A DNA stretch of 64,000 nt from positions 156,897,293 through 156,961,292 of the forward strand of contig CM043958.1 in the NCBI GenBank assembly GCA_014529385.2, given 5' to 3'. How positions within the stretch are numbered: the first letter of the stretch is position 1; every line of letters begins with the position of its first letter. The DNA is from Adiantum capillus-veneris (lineage: Eukaryota > Streptophyta > Polypodiopsida > Polypodiales > Pteridaceae). This document shows, piece by piece, positions 32,346-43,339 of the stretch. The notes below the pieces were generated by a model that saw only the letters and a program-made list of their open reading frames with translations, was not told the DNA's origin and did no database searches. Both the position numbers and the translations under genes were made by a program.

Positions 32346-34530
32346 TGACTTTGAAATTATTCCATACATTCCACCGCCAATCGAATTCCTCATTTTGTTT
32401 CGTTTAGTGTGAAGTTGCAAATTTTTCCTACACTTAGTACACCTCATGTGCAATGAGCGTGACCCTGAAGTTATATTCCATACATTCCACCCCCAATTGA
32501 AATTCCAAAAAAAAGGTTCTAGGGTAAAGGAGCCAGTAAAAAGACGTGACCAATACAAGTACGCATATAACTTGAAGCTAATATATTGTTGAGATAATGC
32601 AAATAGAGAATGGAAATGGATAGATGTGTGAGTAGATCTTCACTAGTGCTAAAATTTGATATCCAATTCAATGAAAATCATTGAGCACAAATGTAAAATT
32701 GAAGCATTACAATTTGAATTTTCCTAAATTGGCCCCTGCTTTTTAATTGTACCTAACCTGGCTCCTCTACCCTAAAAAGTGGCATGACATGGTAAATGAG
32801 GATTTGTTCGCATGCTTCCACCCTTCACACTCATAACCTTTTTGACGACTCATTTGAGCAAACTTGATTGACAGCTTTGTTTATCAAAGTCCAATACTTT
32901 GAGTTTAATGAAAGTCCAATATTTTGAGTTTATATCTATCTCATTAGCTAATACCAGTCTATCTCTAAAATAAACATCTTTGTCTTCATAAGAAAATCTC
33001 TCCAATACATTTTTTTTGTATTTTAGCCTTATTTGCTTGCATTTGAGGACTTAATTGTATGTCACTGTGGAAAAATGAACGTGTGTGTGCGTGCACGAGA
33101 GAGAGAGAGAGAGAGAGAGAGATTTTAGGGTCACTTTTTTGCCATGTAGTAAACCCAAGAGAGAGAATAATGGTTTCATTTTCTTAGGTCACTTTTTGGC
33201 CTGCCCAAAGGGCAAAGGCTATAGAAATCACTTCTCTTTCTGCTGACTAAAATAGAAAAAAGGTTGAGTTGTATTTTTAAACATTTTTTGACATGTCAAA
33301 AATGTTGATTGGTTGAAATAAGATAGTGGGTACTCATTGAGATGAATTGTGTGAATCTAATGATGGGTATGTCTTGAGTTTTGAAATATGAAATGAACTC
33401 AGAAAACGATTTTGGGCTGCCTAATGCCTTTGGAAGCATGAAACGTTGACAGGTAAATGATAAAAGCCTTAGAGGCTCCACAAATCTTTAGAAGCCTTAG
33501 AAGTCTGAAAGTTAAAACTTTATGGAACGAATTTATCATTTGGGGCTTTAACCTTTAAAGATTTTTTATTTTTATTTTTAAAGATTTTAAAGCTAAGTTT
33601 AGATCTTAAAGATGTAGAACTTTTAAAGTAAGGTTTCCGATGATCCAATGAGGACCTAGAGTTGTTTTTTTTATTAAAAGGTAAAACTTTGAATTAAAGA
33701 AAGTGAAAATGTTACATGGATCCACAAGCAGGGGGAGGGTCACCCCAAGACGCTAGAGTCTTACGACTTAGAACTTTAAAGCTTTTAAAGTGGGATTTAC
33801 AACTTAGGGATCTACAATTTTAAATTTGTAAAGAAAGCTCTAGAGCTTAAAAATGTAGAGTTTTTAAAGTGGGATGTAGAGCATAGGGATCTAAAGCTTA
33901 GGGTGTAGAGCTTAAAAGTGCTCTTTTAATTCAATTCTATGTGTACGTTTATGTTTTTTTTTATCAAAAGCTTAGAGATGTAGTGATTTTAAAGTGGGAT
34001 CTACCCTCAAATCAAAGCCTAAAATTGACGTCTACTTTTTTTGTCAAGGGCTATTTTGCCTATCAAAACAATCTCAAAATTGTCTGTCATTTTTTGTATT
34101 TATATCTTTAAGTTAACGTTATATATGGCCAATTATATAAGTTGATTACATTACACAAAGCATATGAAAGGGGGTTTGAAAAATTGGATGTCAAAAAGAA
34201 ATTTTTATCATGCCTGCAGGCCTTGTGATTTTATCACTTGTTTTCCTTGTACTAAACCCAAGATACAAAGGTGAATGTGTGGCTTTTTACTTGCGTAAGT
34301 TATAAGTTATAGTGATTGTCAAAAGAAGGTGATGAATTTGTCCTTTCATGTGCTTGTTAGATGTTACCTTTATATTATTTTTTTAAAGTGTCACTTTCAA
34401 GAAAGGTTATCCCTTTTAGTCTTACTAGTAAAACGGCATCGCCTTCGGCGGCGGCATGGCCCCTCTTATCCTCAAACCCCTCGCTCTTGAAAAATTTCAT
34501 AAAAGCATATGAAGAAAAGTACTCTCTCTT

Positions 34531-34575
<45 letters not shown>

Positions 34576-34698
34576 CCATAGGTTTAGTGTAATCCCACCT
34601 CGATAACTTTAAATCCCTCTTTCTTATGAAGTTGATGGTACAAAATCCTACAAACCTTGGCAATTTTGTAATGTATTTGTCAAGGTGACACAAAGTGT

Positions 34699-34736
<38 letters not shown>

Positions 34737-34861
34737 CCCCTCTCTCTCTCTAGTGCGCTCACGGTGGTGGTATGACCCATGAAAAAGAACTTTCATGTAA
34801 TTTGGATATGAACATTTGAAAATATTTTGTTCAACCCTTTATGCAATGACTTAGGTCCGAA
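32346..34861. other. AT-rich spacer with degenerate repeats
   Basis: No gene seen. 32350-32510 has two units sharing TTCCATACATTCCACC. 33530-34010 is made of degenerate words TTTTAAAGTGGGAT, TAGAGCTTA and GGGATCTA in changing order, in part palindromic around TTTAAA. (GA)n or (CT)n tracts lie at about 33099-33122, 34532-34573 and 34700-34731. Confidence 0.6.
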
Positions 34862-35030
34862 AATATAGCATTACAAAGACCACTTCTTGCGTTTAAATTG
34901 CAGAGCTATATAACTGCAGCACTATGTTTCAAGTGCAAAACAGACAATGCTATCACAATGTATGCACTGACATATTCCAAATTGTTGCTATACCAAATTA
35001 TTTATAGCATCCTTGGAAAGTTTTCATGGC
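34862..35030 (-). pseudogene. Second, partial copy of Helitron helicase C-terminal sequence
   Basis: CATTACAAAGACCACTTCTT, then ATTGCAGAGC, ATAACTG, AGCA, TTTCAAGTGCAAAACA, TGCTATCACA, TGCACTGACATATTCC and ACCAAATT.TTTATAGCATCC follow the same order as 36470-36700 of the Helitron, with deletions. Same orientation, 1.5 kb away. Clearly dead. It may be an older copy or a local duplication of the Helitron end. Confidence 0.75.
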
Positions 35031-35774
35031 AAGATATTGTTAATGGTCTCTAAATACGTAGTCAAAATGTCAAAATGTCCAAAATAATATCTATGTGTAA
35101 TACACAGAGATGCAAGCTTTCTACATCATAAAGCAAAACCTACGACATGCTCTACCACGGTATCAAACCACCCATGGTCCACGATGTAAGATACATCGAC
35201 CAATCACTGGGGGGGTAGACCCTAGAACAAAAATGCGTAGGGACCAACTACCATGGGTTAGACTTTGAGAAAACACAGCATTCATTGGGAGGGTTCTTCC
35301 GAGCTCTGCAATGGTGATACGTGCTCTGAATCCTCTTTGGATAGCAACTTGGACGTAGCAGAGCAAACTTGGATCATATGAGGCCTCAAAAAATCCCACC
35401 ATCAAGAACTGTGGATGATTTTGTAATCTATATCCAATCAAAAGTCTATTAGTATAAACAAAATAGAGACAAAATAAAACTTGATTACTTTACAACATCA
35501 ACATTGTTACCTTACTACATCCAAAACCTCGAGTAGATGAATAACCTCCATGGAGCTGATAAGGCCCCTCCATAGTAGTGGATCTAGAAAATAATTGGTG
35601 ATTGCGAGTTTCAAATTCGAGAGAGAGAGAGAGAGCGAGAGAGAGAGAGAGTAGCATATTTTAACTTGGATGTGCCGAGGTCGCCTTCCTAGCGTATAGG
35701 TCACGGAGGTGTTAGGATCCATCTTCATTCATTAAAAAAAGTAAATAAAGGTCAAAGATTGGTGCTATGTTTTT

Positions 35775-35805
<31 letters not shown>

Positions 35806-36058
35806 GGGGGGAGAGAGAGAGAGATAAAAAATACATAGCACAATTATGGAGATCCCCTATCATATCACTATACAAGGCCTCAAAATGTAATATCCAAAGA
35901 AGACACCTCTCTAAAATTCATGAGCAAATAGGTAGACCAAAAATGTAATTTTACAAAGTTTTTAAATAAAATGGGTGAACTTATATATTATATCTACAAA
36001 GCTAGTGCATAATTTAAATCTTGCAAGGCTGAATTGGTCTTTACACTTGCATTTCATT
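35031..36058. other. Spacer, including a T/G homopolymer block
   Basis: A minus-strand open stretch at 35163-35441 (92 codons) has no motif. A (GA)n tract lies at about 35620-35650. T15 (35770-35784), G27 (35785-35811) and a GA run follow each other. The 3' end of the Helitron should be in or near here; I could not identify its hairpin and CTRR. Confidence 0.5.
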
Positions 36059-37340
36059 TCATAACAAGGTCAATTGCAACACTTCCTTATAGACAATGTT
36101 AGAAGTGTTTTCCCTTTGGTCTCCCCCTTTCACCACACTTGTGTGGTGACCATCACCAACAACAACCTTGATGGCAGAAGATGATCTCACGCGAGACATT
36201 GCCACATACAATTGACCATGGATGAAAACAGGTGTTGGGAGATACAATCCAAGCACTCCCAATGTTTGGCCTTGTGCCTTGTTGATCGTCATCCCAAAAG
36301 CACATCTGAGGGGAAATTTTTGACGTTTCAACTCAAAAGGGAGGCCTTCTCTAGCTCCCATGAGAAAATCAATCCTTGGGATGACCACTGCATTTCCTGC
36401 ATGTGACCATGTAATGATTTCTGCTTCAATCATTTTGCTGTGGAATTGCTTACAAATCAAGCGTGTCCCATTACAAAGACCACTTCTTGGATCCAAATTG
36501 CGGAGCAACATAACTGGAGCATTTTGTTTCAAATGCAAAACATGCGGTGGAAAACCTCCTCCAAGATCTAAACTATTTAAGAGCTCAGTTGTGAATAAAA
36601 TGCTATCACAGTCTGATTCACACACTAAGTCTGCACTGACATATTCCTTATAAGTACCAGGAAATTTTTGCAATACCAAATTGTTTATAGCATCCACATC
36701 CTTGTTGTGAGGTGCCAAGATTACCCTGTCCTTGAAAAAGGTTGCATGGCAAGAGAGTGTTTAAGGTCTCCATATATGCAATTAATAAATCATTGCAAAC
36801 TATTTTGTGGTAGCATCATGCAGGTTGGCAAAGCTACATTATCATGTAGCTCCCCATCACAAACATTGCCATTCCCAATATCAAGTGTCCACTGCACAAA
36901 TTCTCTTTCTCTAACATTATTGCAACAATTGACCACTCTCATGTTCTCTGTTGGCACAAAGATGCATCAACAATGTCTGCCCTTCCTCCTCTACGTACAA
37001 CAGGCAAGATCGGTCTAAAATCACCACCAAGGAGGAAAACCTTTCTGCCAAACATCATGTTATTATGCATGACATCTCTTAGTGTCTTGTCAAGAGCCTC
37101 AAAAGCATGCCTATGAGTCATGGGAGCTTCATCCCATATGATCAATGAAGCCATTCGCAACAGCTCAGCAAGCTAGCTATTTACTTTAATATTGCATGTT
37201 GAGTCAGAATTTATATCAATAGGGATCTTAAATTTGGAGTGTGCGGTCCTTCCATTGTCAAGAAGTTGTGCTGCAATACCAGATGATGCGCATGCCAAAG
37301 CAACTTTGCTCTCTCCGTGTATGCGAGAGAGCAGGGCATT
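36059..37340 (-). pseudogene. Helitron helicase, Walker B to C-terminus
   Basis: 36939-37160 carries SLIIWDEAPMTHRHAFEALD (Walker B, DEA) and VFLLGGDFRPILPVVRRGGR (motif III; GGDFRQ is usual). 36059-36718 carries LAPHNKDVDAINNLVLQKFP, GGGFPPHVLHLKQNAPVMLL, RNLDPRSGLCNGTRLICKQF and FGMTINKAQGQTLGVLGLYL, ending PVFIHGQLYVAMSRVRSSSA. Order and motifs are complete apart from frame breaks near 36740-36930. Stop at about 36059. Confidence 0.9.
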
Positions 37341-37849
37341 CTAAAGATAGGTCTTTCCTGTTCCACCTAGCCCATCCAAGAAGAACACAGTCACACTATT
37401 CATGTCAATGGCTTCTAAAACTCGATTGTAAGCTTCCCTTTGTCCAGCATTCAAAGATGATTCAATTTGAGCAGACATGCCTCTTTGTTCCTCCACATTA
37501 TACCTTAACTCTTCAGCAAGCACTACATGATCACTCATTACTTGCAATGTGTGATCCACCTGGGGCATTCCAGAGTAATCTGAGAGCCTCTTTCCATATT
37601 GTTGAAGCATTGTCTCTAAGTTGCTTGGTTTTGTGCCATGCATTCATAGATACGCTCATTGGTTGTGCAAGTCCTCATATGATATAGATGGTCCTTAGAA
37701 AGCTCCTTACAGAAGTGATTCCATAATGAACCATGACATATCGGCTCACAAAAAACCAGAATGATTACAAATAGTAGCCGTAATTGTTTTTCTGTTTGTT
37801 GAAATGAAGCTTCTTCTAAACAAAGAAACCATTCATCATCAACTTGCAA
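37341..37849 (-). pseudogene. Helitron helicase, N-terminal part with Walker A
   Basis: The linker DDEWFLCLEEASFQQTEKQL leads, after a shift near 37620, to NAGQREAYNRVLEAIDMNSV and FFLDGLGGTGKTYL. GGTGKT is the Walker A loop of the PIF1-like helicase. The frame breaks at the next codon (37341), and NALLSRIHGES-like words continue. Confidence 0.87.
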
Positions 37850-37891
37850 TAATCCCCGTGCATTGCATGCTTCTTTAAATGTTTCATATAC

Positions 37892-38650
37892 TCATCCATT
37901 GAAGGTCCGAATATCCTCAAAAGACCTACATCCTTTGCACTTGTTGAGTAACATGCGCAAATAGTATAACTCTCTGACAGTGGGAACTATGCTGTACATT
38001 CTTCCAATCACGTCTCCTTTCTGTCTTGGAGTCCATGTTCTACTTGTTGACTTCCAAACCCACTTTGTTCGGAAGTCTATGTACAACAAATCATTGGCCT
38101 CTGGATATCTTTGATTTACAACAAACCACTCAGTGAGCGTAGTCTTTTTATTGGCCTCTCTCTCCACCACACTCTGTATAGTCGCTCTGTCATTAAAGAA
38201 GACTTGATTTTGATGAGGTAAATGAACATGGAGGTGTTGTATGTCAGGTTTCTCTTGATGCAAGTCAAACCCAAATATCCGCCAGATAGCCTCAGATGCT
38301 GATACATATCGTGCATTAAGATAGTTTGTAACTTTATCTAAAATCCCTTCAGTGTCTTGTAGAGCAATAGTCGCCCTGTCATGTCCCTTATACACATACT
38401 TGTAGAGATATTTCACAGTGGATATAGTGGAGCAAACCTCCACATTGATATGTGCATTGTATCTTATTGACAAAAATGGATTGTATGGAACAATCCATTT
38501 ATTATTCATTTGCACATTCTTATAAACAGTGTGATTTCGATCATCCCTCCTCATGTATGTTGGGTATCCTTCCCTATCCACAGTATAGTCGATCCATTGA
38601 AGCCTCGAGGGTATTTAAACCTGCACTTTCCCTCTACCATACATGGAGCA
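37892..38650 (-). pseudogene. Helitron Rep, paired-tyrosine region
   Basis: Continues directly from the other side of the solo LTR: APCMVEGKCRFKYPR, then after a one-base shift DREGYPTYMRRDDRNHTVYK, NKWIVPYNPFLSIRYNAHIN and CSTISTVKYLYKYVYKGHDR. The last contains the two spaced tyrosines that act as nucleophiles in Helitron Rep (Y-x3-Y type). Then EAIWRIFGFDLHQEKPDIQH and a tail to FEDIRTFNG. This block is a clean 229-codon frame from 38581 to 37895. Confidence 0.87.
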
Positions 38651-40293
38651 TGTAATGGAATTTGCCTATTCAATTTGAGAATAGCGGAATTTAATGAGAG
38701 TACTTTCAAGAAATGATTTTGTGAGCATAGCGGGTAGACATAATTGAAGATAGCAACATAATCATAGCAATTAGTTAACTTGGCATAGACAATACTTTTG
38801 CAAGAGAGAGAGTTTAGAGAACATGACAACAATTGAGGACCGGATTTATGTGGAGCCGGTCCCCCCTCCAATAGGCATTTGTATTATGATTTCTCCCATA
38901 AAGAGAGACTTGTTACAATACAGTCTTTGTGTTCCTTGTGACCTAGGTGATGCCATGAAGATGGAAGGCTTCATGCACCACAAAAATAACATAAACTTGA
39001 AGAAAGCTTTAACTATCCCAAGCCTCAGTCCCAAGACCTCAAACACCTTCGAAGGTGGAGAGAGCTAGCAGGGAATGAGGGTAGGGAAGAGGAAGAAGAA
39101 ACATTTCATAGGAGAAAGAATTAGTTCCTCACTTATCATACTCTTGTTGCTAGCATACATAATAGCATAGTAATGAAGAAGAAGGAGATGGCAAGCTTAA
39201 GCATTGAAGCATGGCTCTTGGTTGGATTTGCACTCCATAGCCAAGAGTGTTGGTGTAGGCTCTCAACCTCTACTTGCTTGGAGAGGGAGCTCTTCCACTT
39301 TGCATAGCACACAATCAGAGTGATTGTGAGTGTGTGTGGGTGAGTATACCCCCTAGGCACCCCCCTAGCTTGCTTGGGTCGACCCCCCCTTGTAGCTCAT
39401 GCCTGAAGCTCATTGGACCCCTCCAGGCCTAGCCAATCACAAGCAGGAGCCATTACAAGCAACATGGGTAGCCTTGGGACAAGTGTCCCCCTTTCCCCTT
39501 TGAGAGAGAGGACTTGATAAATGCTAAAAAAATTAGATAATTCATGTAATTTATCATTGGACCCCTTTGAAGCTTAGCCAATAGGCTTCAAGCAACACAT
39601 GAAGGTAACATGGGTAGGGGCCTGACATGTGTCCTTGCTGCCTCTTCAAGTTGGGGCTTCCCTTGTGTGTGTGAGTGGGTGTTCTCTCTCTAGATCCTAG
39701 GAAAAGGGCTCGCCCCCCCTCTTGTAGGAATGATTTTGACTTTAGGTGATCAAGCACCTTACTCATCAAGCATGACAAAGCACTTGAACTAGGGGGTGTT
39801 CCCACAAGCATCTCAGGCAAGCTTCTCAAGGCACCTCAAGTACTTTAATCATGCAGCAAGTCAAGCACCTCAAGCATGGAGCCAGTCAAGCACCTCAAGC
39901 ATCTTAATCAAGCACCTCAAGCATGAAAAACACCTCAAGCATGACAAGCACCTCAAGCAGGACAAGCACCTCGAGCAGGACAAGCACCTCGAGCTTGGGC
40001 CGGGTTCCCACCTCAAGCTCAGCCCTAGCTTGCTTAAGGTCAAAAGAACTTTTACACACATTTATTGGAGGTCTTCAATGAAGCTAACCCTAAGGTCTTA
40101 TGCTCCATTGGTTAGCCTTACTATTTGATAGACCATCTCCCTTTTGGGCCCCTTTACATTGGCCCCGTGTTGAGATAGATCTAAAAGCACATACCTATAT
40201 CTTAACACTTGTTCCCGTTTATTCTCCCACATTAAGTGATCAATTTAATATGAGAAAATCATTTGGGTTAGTTAGATATTAGATTTTATGACA
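38651..40293 (-). repeat. Solo LTR of family LTR-A inside the Helitron
   Basis: 1643 bp. On the minus strand it starts TGTCATAAAATCTAATATC and ends TTCCATTACA. It is flanked on both sides by GAGCA (38646-38650 and 40294-40298; TGCTC on the minus strand), a perfect 5-bp target duplication. Removing the LTR and one duplicate restores the Helitron Rep reading frame across the junction. It contains a (CAAGCACCTC) array at about 39830-40010. No internal retrotransposon sequence is present, so this is a solo LTR left by recombination. Confidence 0.95.
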
Positions 40294-40298
40294 GAGCA

Positions 40299-41720
40299 TT
40301 TCTATTCAAGTTTCCACATGGACCATGCACATTACACCGACTGATAATGTCATACAATTGTGGAAACATCACCTTATTAGGAAGCTCCGCACACACCATC
40401 TTATCATAATGGGATGTCTCTGTTGGTTTGTGTTCAGGAGAAAGTATCAATAGAATGTGGGCATGAGGAAGGCCTCTCTTTTGGAACTCAATCATAGAAA
40501 TGTGTCCAATGACCTTACCAAAAATCTCCCCCTTAATCAGCAAGCCCATCAAATCCTTGAACTTATGGTAAAAAACACGTACAGTAAGGTCAGGATGATC
40601 GTTGGACGTTTGTCCAGGCAATAACGCGTCCTCTATCTCCTTCCATCAAGGATTGCATGTGAATTTTATGAAGAGATTAGTCTTCCCTCTTTTGCATACA
40701 ATTGCTATGGCATCCTGATAAAGTTGGTGCATATAGCGTGGACTACCAACATATGATGAAGGCAATACCACCCTCCTGCCAACATTAGCACCGAATAACT
40801 GTTCTCTGTCATCCCTTGTTCCATCTCTTGCTCCGATCATGTAAGTCAAACCTTGGTACACCTCACTGCGTAGATCACTCTGATGATTGCGAACCCATAA
40901 AAGCCTCAACTCCTCCATACAATTGTATGCATCAACAATAAATTGTTGCAGTAGCCTACCACCACATAAAAGATATTGTGTTGTGTCATCCCTGATTTTC
41001 AATCTATACTTGTAGAAATCCATTGTAGAAATATACCTTGTATTCCCTCCCCCTTGCTCTCTGTTTTCTTGTGGCCTATCTAATGCCTGTATGTAGGGAT
41101 TCCAACCTTCTTCACCACTTGGAAATAGCAACACATATAAGAGAGGTATGTACGACCTGTGGCAATTTGAGATTATTTTTAGACCACCACCAGAAAGATT
41201 GAACACAATATCTCGATGGCCTATCTTCCAAGCAAAAGCACCACAAAGGGAACATGAAAAATCCAAGCTGCCTATGTTGTGAAGTATAGACTTTTTGTGA
41301 AAAAGTGACAACATAGAGATATGCATCAAGGGTGTGTTTTCAGGATATATGTAGGTGATGGATAGGCAATGCCTTTTGACTTTGGAGTAATTTCCCTCTC
41401 TAGAGACAACTATGGTCTCCCCATGAACATCTCCATTGTTGGCTTCCAAATTGCTTCTCACTTCAATCTCCTCTTGATTTTGCAGAAGCATTGGATCAAT
41501 ATCTACATCCATTCCAACCCTTCCCTGAGAGAATTCATTGCATTGATCCACATTTATCAAATGATGGCAATCTTCCAAGAGATACATTAATCCCCCCTAG
41601 AGAGTGCCGAACTCTCTCTCTTGCTGCCTCACGTCGTGTAGCTCGAGAGGCTTGACAAATCCTACTATGTCTTGAATGTCCAGGAGAGAACACCTTCGGA
41701 CCAATATCCATCTGTCCCAA
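40299..41720 (-). pseudogene. Helitron Rep, N-terminal domain and HUH motif
   Basis: An upstream piece (41720-41535: SRATRREAARERVRHSLGGI) is followed by 313 codons from 41587 with the CxxC-like SLDFSCSLCGAFAW, STMDFYKYRLKIRD, LLQQFIVDAYNCMEELRLLW and SSYVGSPRYMHQLYQDAIAI, all typical of the Helitron helicase-like domain. After FIKFTCNP a stop replaces the usual S or H; the frame continues with WKEIEDALLPGQ, VFYHKFKDLMGLLIKGEIFG and MIEFQKRGLPHAHILLIL. The H-A-H there is the metal-binding HUH motif. It ends at GPCGNLNRNA, where the solo LTR cuts in. Confidence 0.88.
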
Positions 41721-41762
41721 AAAGAACTCTTATAAGTAATCTTAAATGTGGAGAATTAAGGA

Positions 41763-41919
41763 GAGAGTGGATCTTTTCTCTATCTCCATCCCTCACGTTT
41801 CATGTATGGAAACTATGAGAGAGAGAGATGTGTATTTATACCTATACACCTCAAAAGAGGCGAGATTAGAGAGGGGGGAGGAGCTTGTGCACCAGATTAG
41901 AATGACCACTTTGAAAAGT

Positions 41920-41964
<45 letters not shown>

Positions 41965-42158
41965 GGTGCATAAAACAACTTTGGAGAGCACTTCATTCAA
42001 CATGTTATGGCCACAATTTTAGAGAGAGAGAGAGAGGGGGGGGGGGGGAGAGAGGACCTAATAGAAAGAGAGAGACCCACTGCATAACAACTTTGGAGAT
42101 CACTTCTTTCAACATATTATGGCCACAACTTTAGAGAGAGAGAGGGAGAGAGGATCTA

Positions 42159-42212
<54 letters not shown>

Positions 42213-42829
42213 CGTGCATAACACAACTTTAGAGATCACTTCTTTCAACATGTTATGGCCACAATTTTAGAGAGAGAGAGAGAGAGAGAGAGATAACGGC
42301 AAAAACACTTAGAAAAGAGAGCTCATCATCCATCCACTACATACATAAGATAGACCCCAAAACGTAGATCCCCATAGTAGCCTATAAAGGAGAGAGAAGA
42401 ACATGTAGATCCGCAAAGCCTATAAATGAGGAAGGTGTGAGTATTATCGCTCATCATCCATCCACTACATACATAAGATAGACCCCCAAAACATAGTAGC
42501 CTATAAATGAGAGAGAAGAACTTGTAGATCCACAAAGCATATAAATGAGGAAGTCGTGAGTATTATCATCCACTACGTAATTCACTTCCTGTCAGGGCCC
42601 CCCTCCTTTGAACTCGATGGAATATCTCCAGTCACATTAAGCCCCTTCTTGAGCCAATGGGTGGACACCAATGCATTGAGCTTGTTTGTGATAGATCTGC
42701 GGATGGTACCTAGCCCATCACTTCTTTCAACGTGTTATGGCCACAATTTTAATGAGAGAGAGAGAGAGAGAGATCTTGAAAGAGGGGAATCTATGCACCT
42801 TGAAAGAGGTGAGAGAGAGAAGGGGAGAG

Positions 42830-42867
<38 letters not shown>

Positions 42868-42934
42868 GACAATCCTGCTCCACGCTCTGTCCTAACATAT
42901 CCTAAAAATAACCTATCCTAACTTTCTCGGAGTA
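41763..42934. repeat. Minisatellite and (GA)n-rich block
   Basis: TTATGGCCACAA with its neighbours (GATCACTTCTTTCAACAT) recurs at 42004, 42117, 42252 and 42734, each followed by GA repeats. A second unit, GCTCATCATCCATCCACTAC plus about 108 bases, is duplicated in tandem at 42321 and 42449 (period 128). GA tracts: 41925-41962, 42166-42211, 42269-42291, 42832-42868. No gene. Confidence 0.9.
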
Positions 42935-43339
42935 ATGGAGCAAGCCCTTGCCTCTGGAGGAGATTCATTGGAGGTGGTCTTTTCTACCCTAGAGAGAGAT
43001 CAAATCAACAATGTGCGAAGTGCTAAGCGTGTTGCCCGAGGGGGGGATGGACCTTCAAAGAGGCAAATTGCAAATGGATCATCAGAGGGGTAGATTGCAG
43101 ATGGGCTAGGTGCCATCCGCACAATATACTCCAACATTCAATCCTCATGTGAGAGAGTGAAGGCATCACATGTTTCCTACAAAGAGAGCATTCACGGGTT
43201 GAGCCATTTACAGCGTGAGCAAAGAGTTTATCTTCGCCGCTTAGAGGTGCAAATGTAAATACAGATCAATGATGTTTTGCAGCAACAAAACTCAATGCAT
43301 GTACAACTTTCCAACATAAAAAGGAACTAGGACAAAATC
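42935..43339 (+). pseudogene. Coiled-coil-like frame leading into LINE-A
   Basis: From ATG 42935 a frame MEQALASGGDSLEVVFSTLE ... SKRQIANGSSEG runs with three in-frame stops (near 43090, 43256 and 43328) directly into the open frame of LINE-A. Text such as SYKESIHGLSHLQREQRVYL and LRRLEVQM looks helical. It has no resemblance to ORF1 of LINE-B that I can see. It may be a different ORF1, a fragment of a host gene, or chance. Confidence 0.4.

Larger units (their letters stand above)
36059..41720 (-). mobile_element. Helitron (rolling-circle transposon) with Rep and helicase, interrupted
   Basis: Minus-strand coding text in Helitron order: N-terminal domain, HUH nuclease, paired-tyrosine region, then PIF1-like helicase to its C-terminal SRV motif. 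The frame is broken by a stop at about 40640, by a solo LTR at 38651-40293, and by several shifts in the helicase. Such elements transpose by a rolling-circle mechanism using one Rep/helicase protein. Terminal signals (5' TC, 3' hairpin plus CTRR) were not located, so the element limits are approximate and given by coding homology. Confidence 0.9.

Noticed and set aside
36212-37687. Plus-strand open frames across the Helitron helicase
   Set aside because: Antisense shadows; the minus strand has all helicase motifs.
38666-40309. CTATTCAA at both ends of the insertion in the Helitron, suggesting an 8-bp target duplication of a DNA transposon
   Set aside because: The three-copy alignment puts the element ends at TG...TTACA, with perfect GAGCA on both sides, and the Helitron frame is restored exactly with that choice. 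CTATTCAA is a coincidence of LTR end and target.
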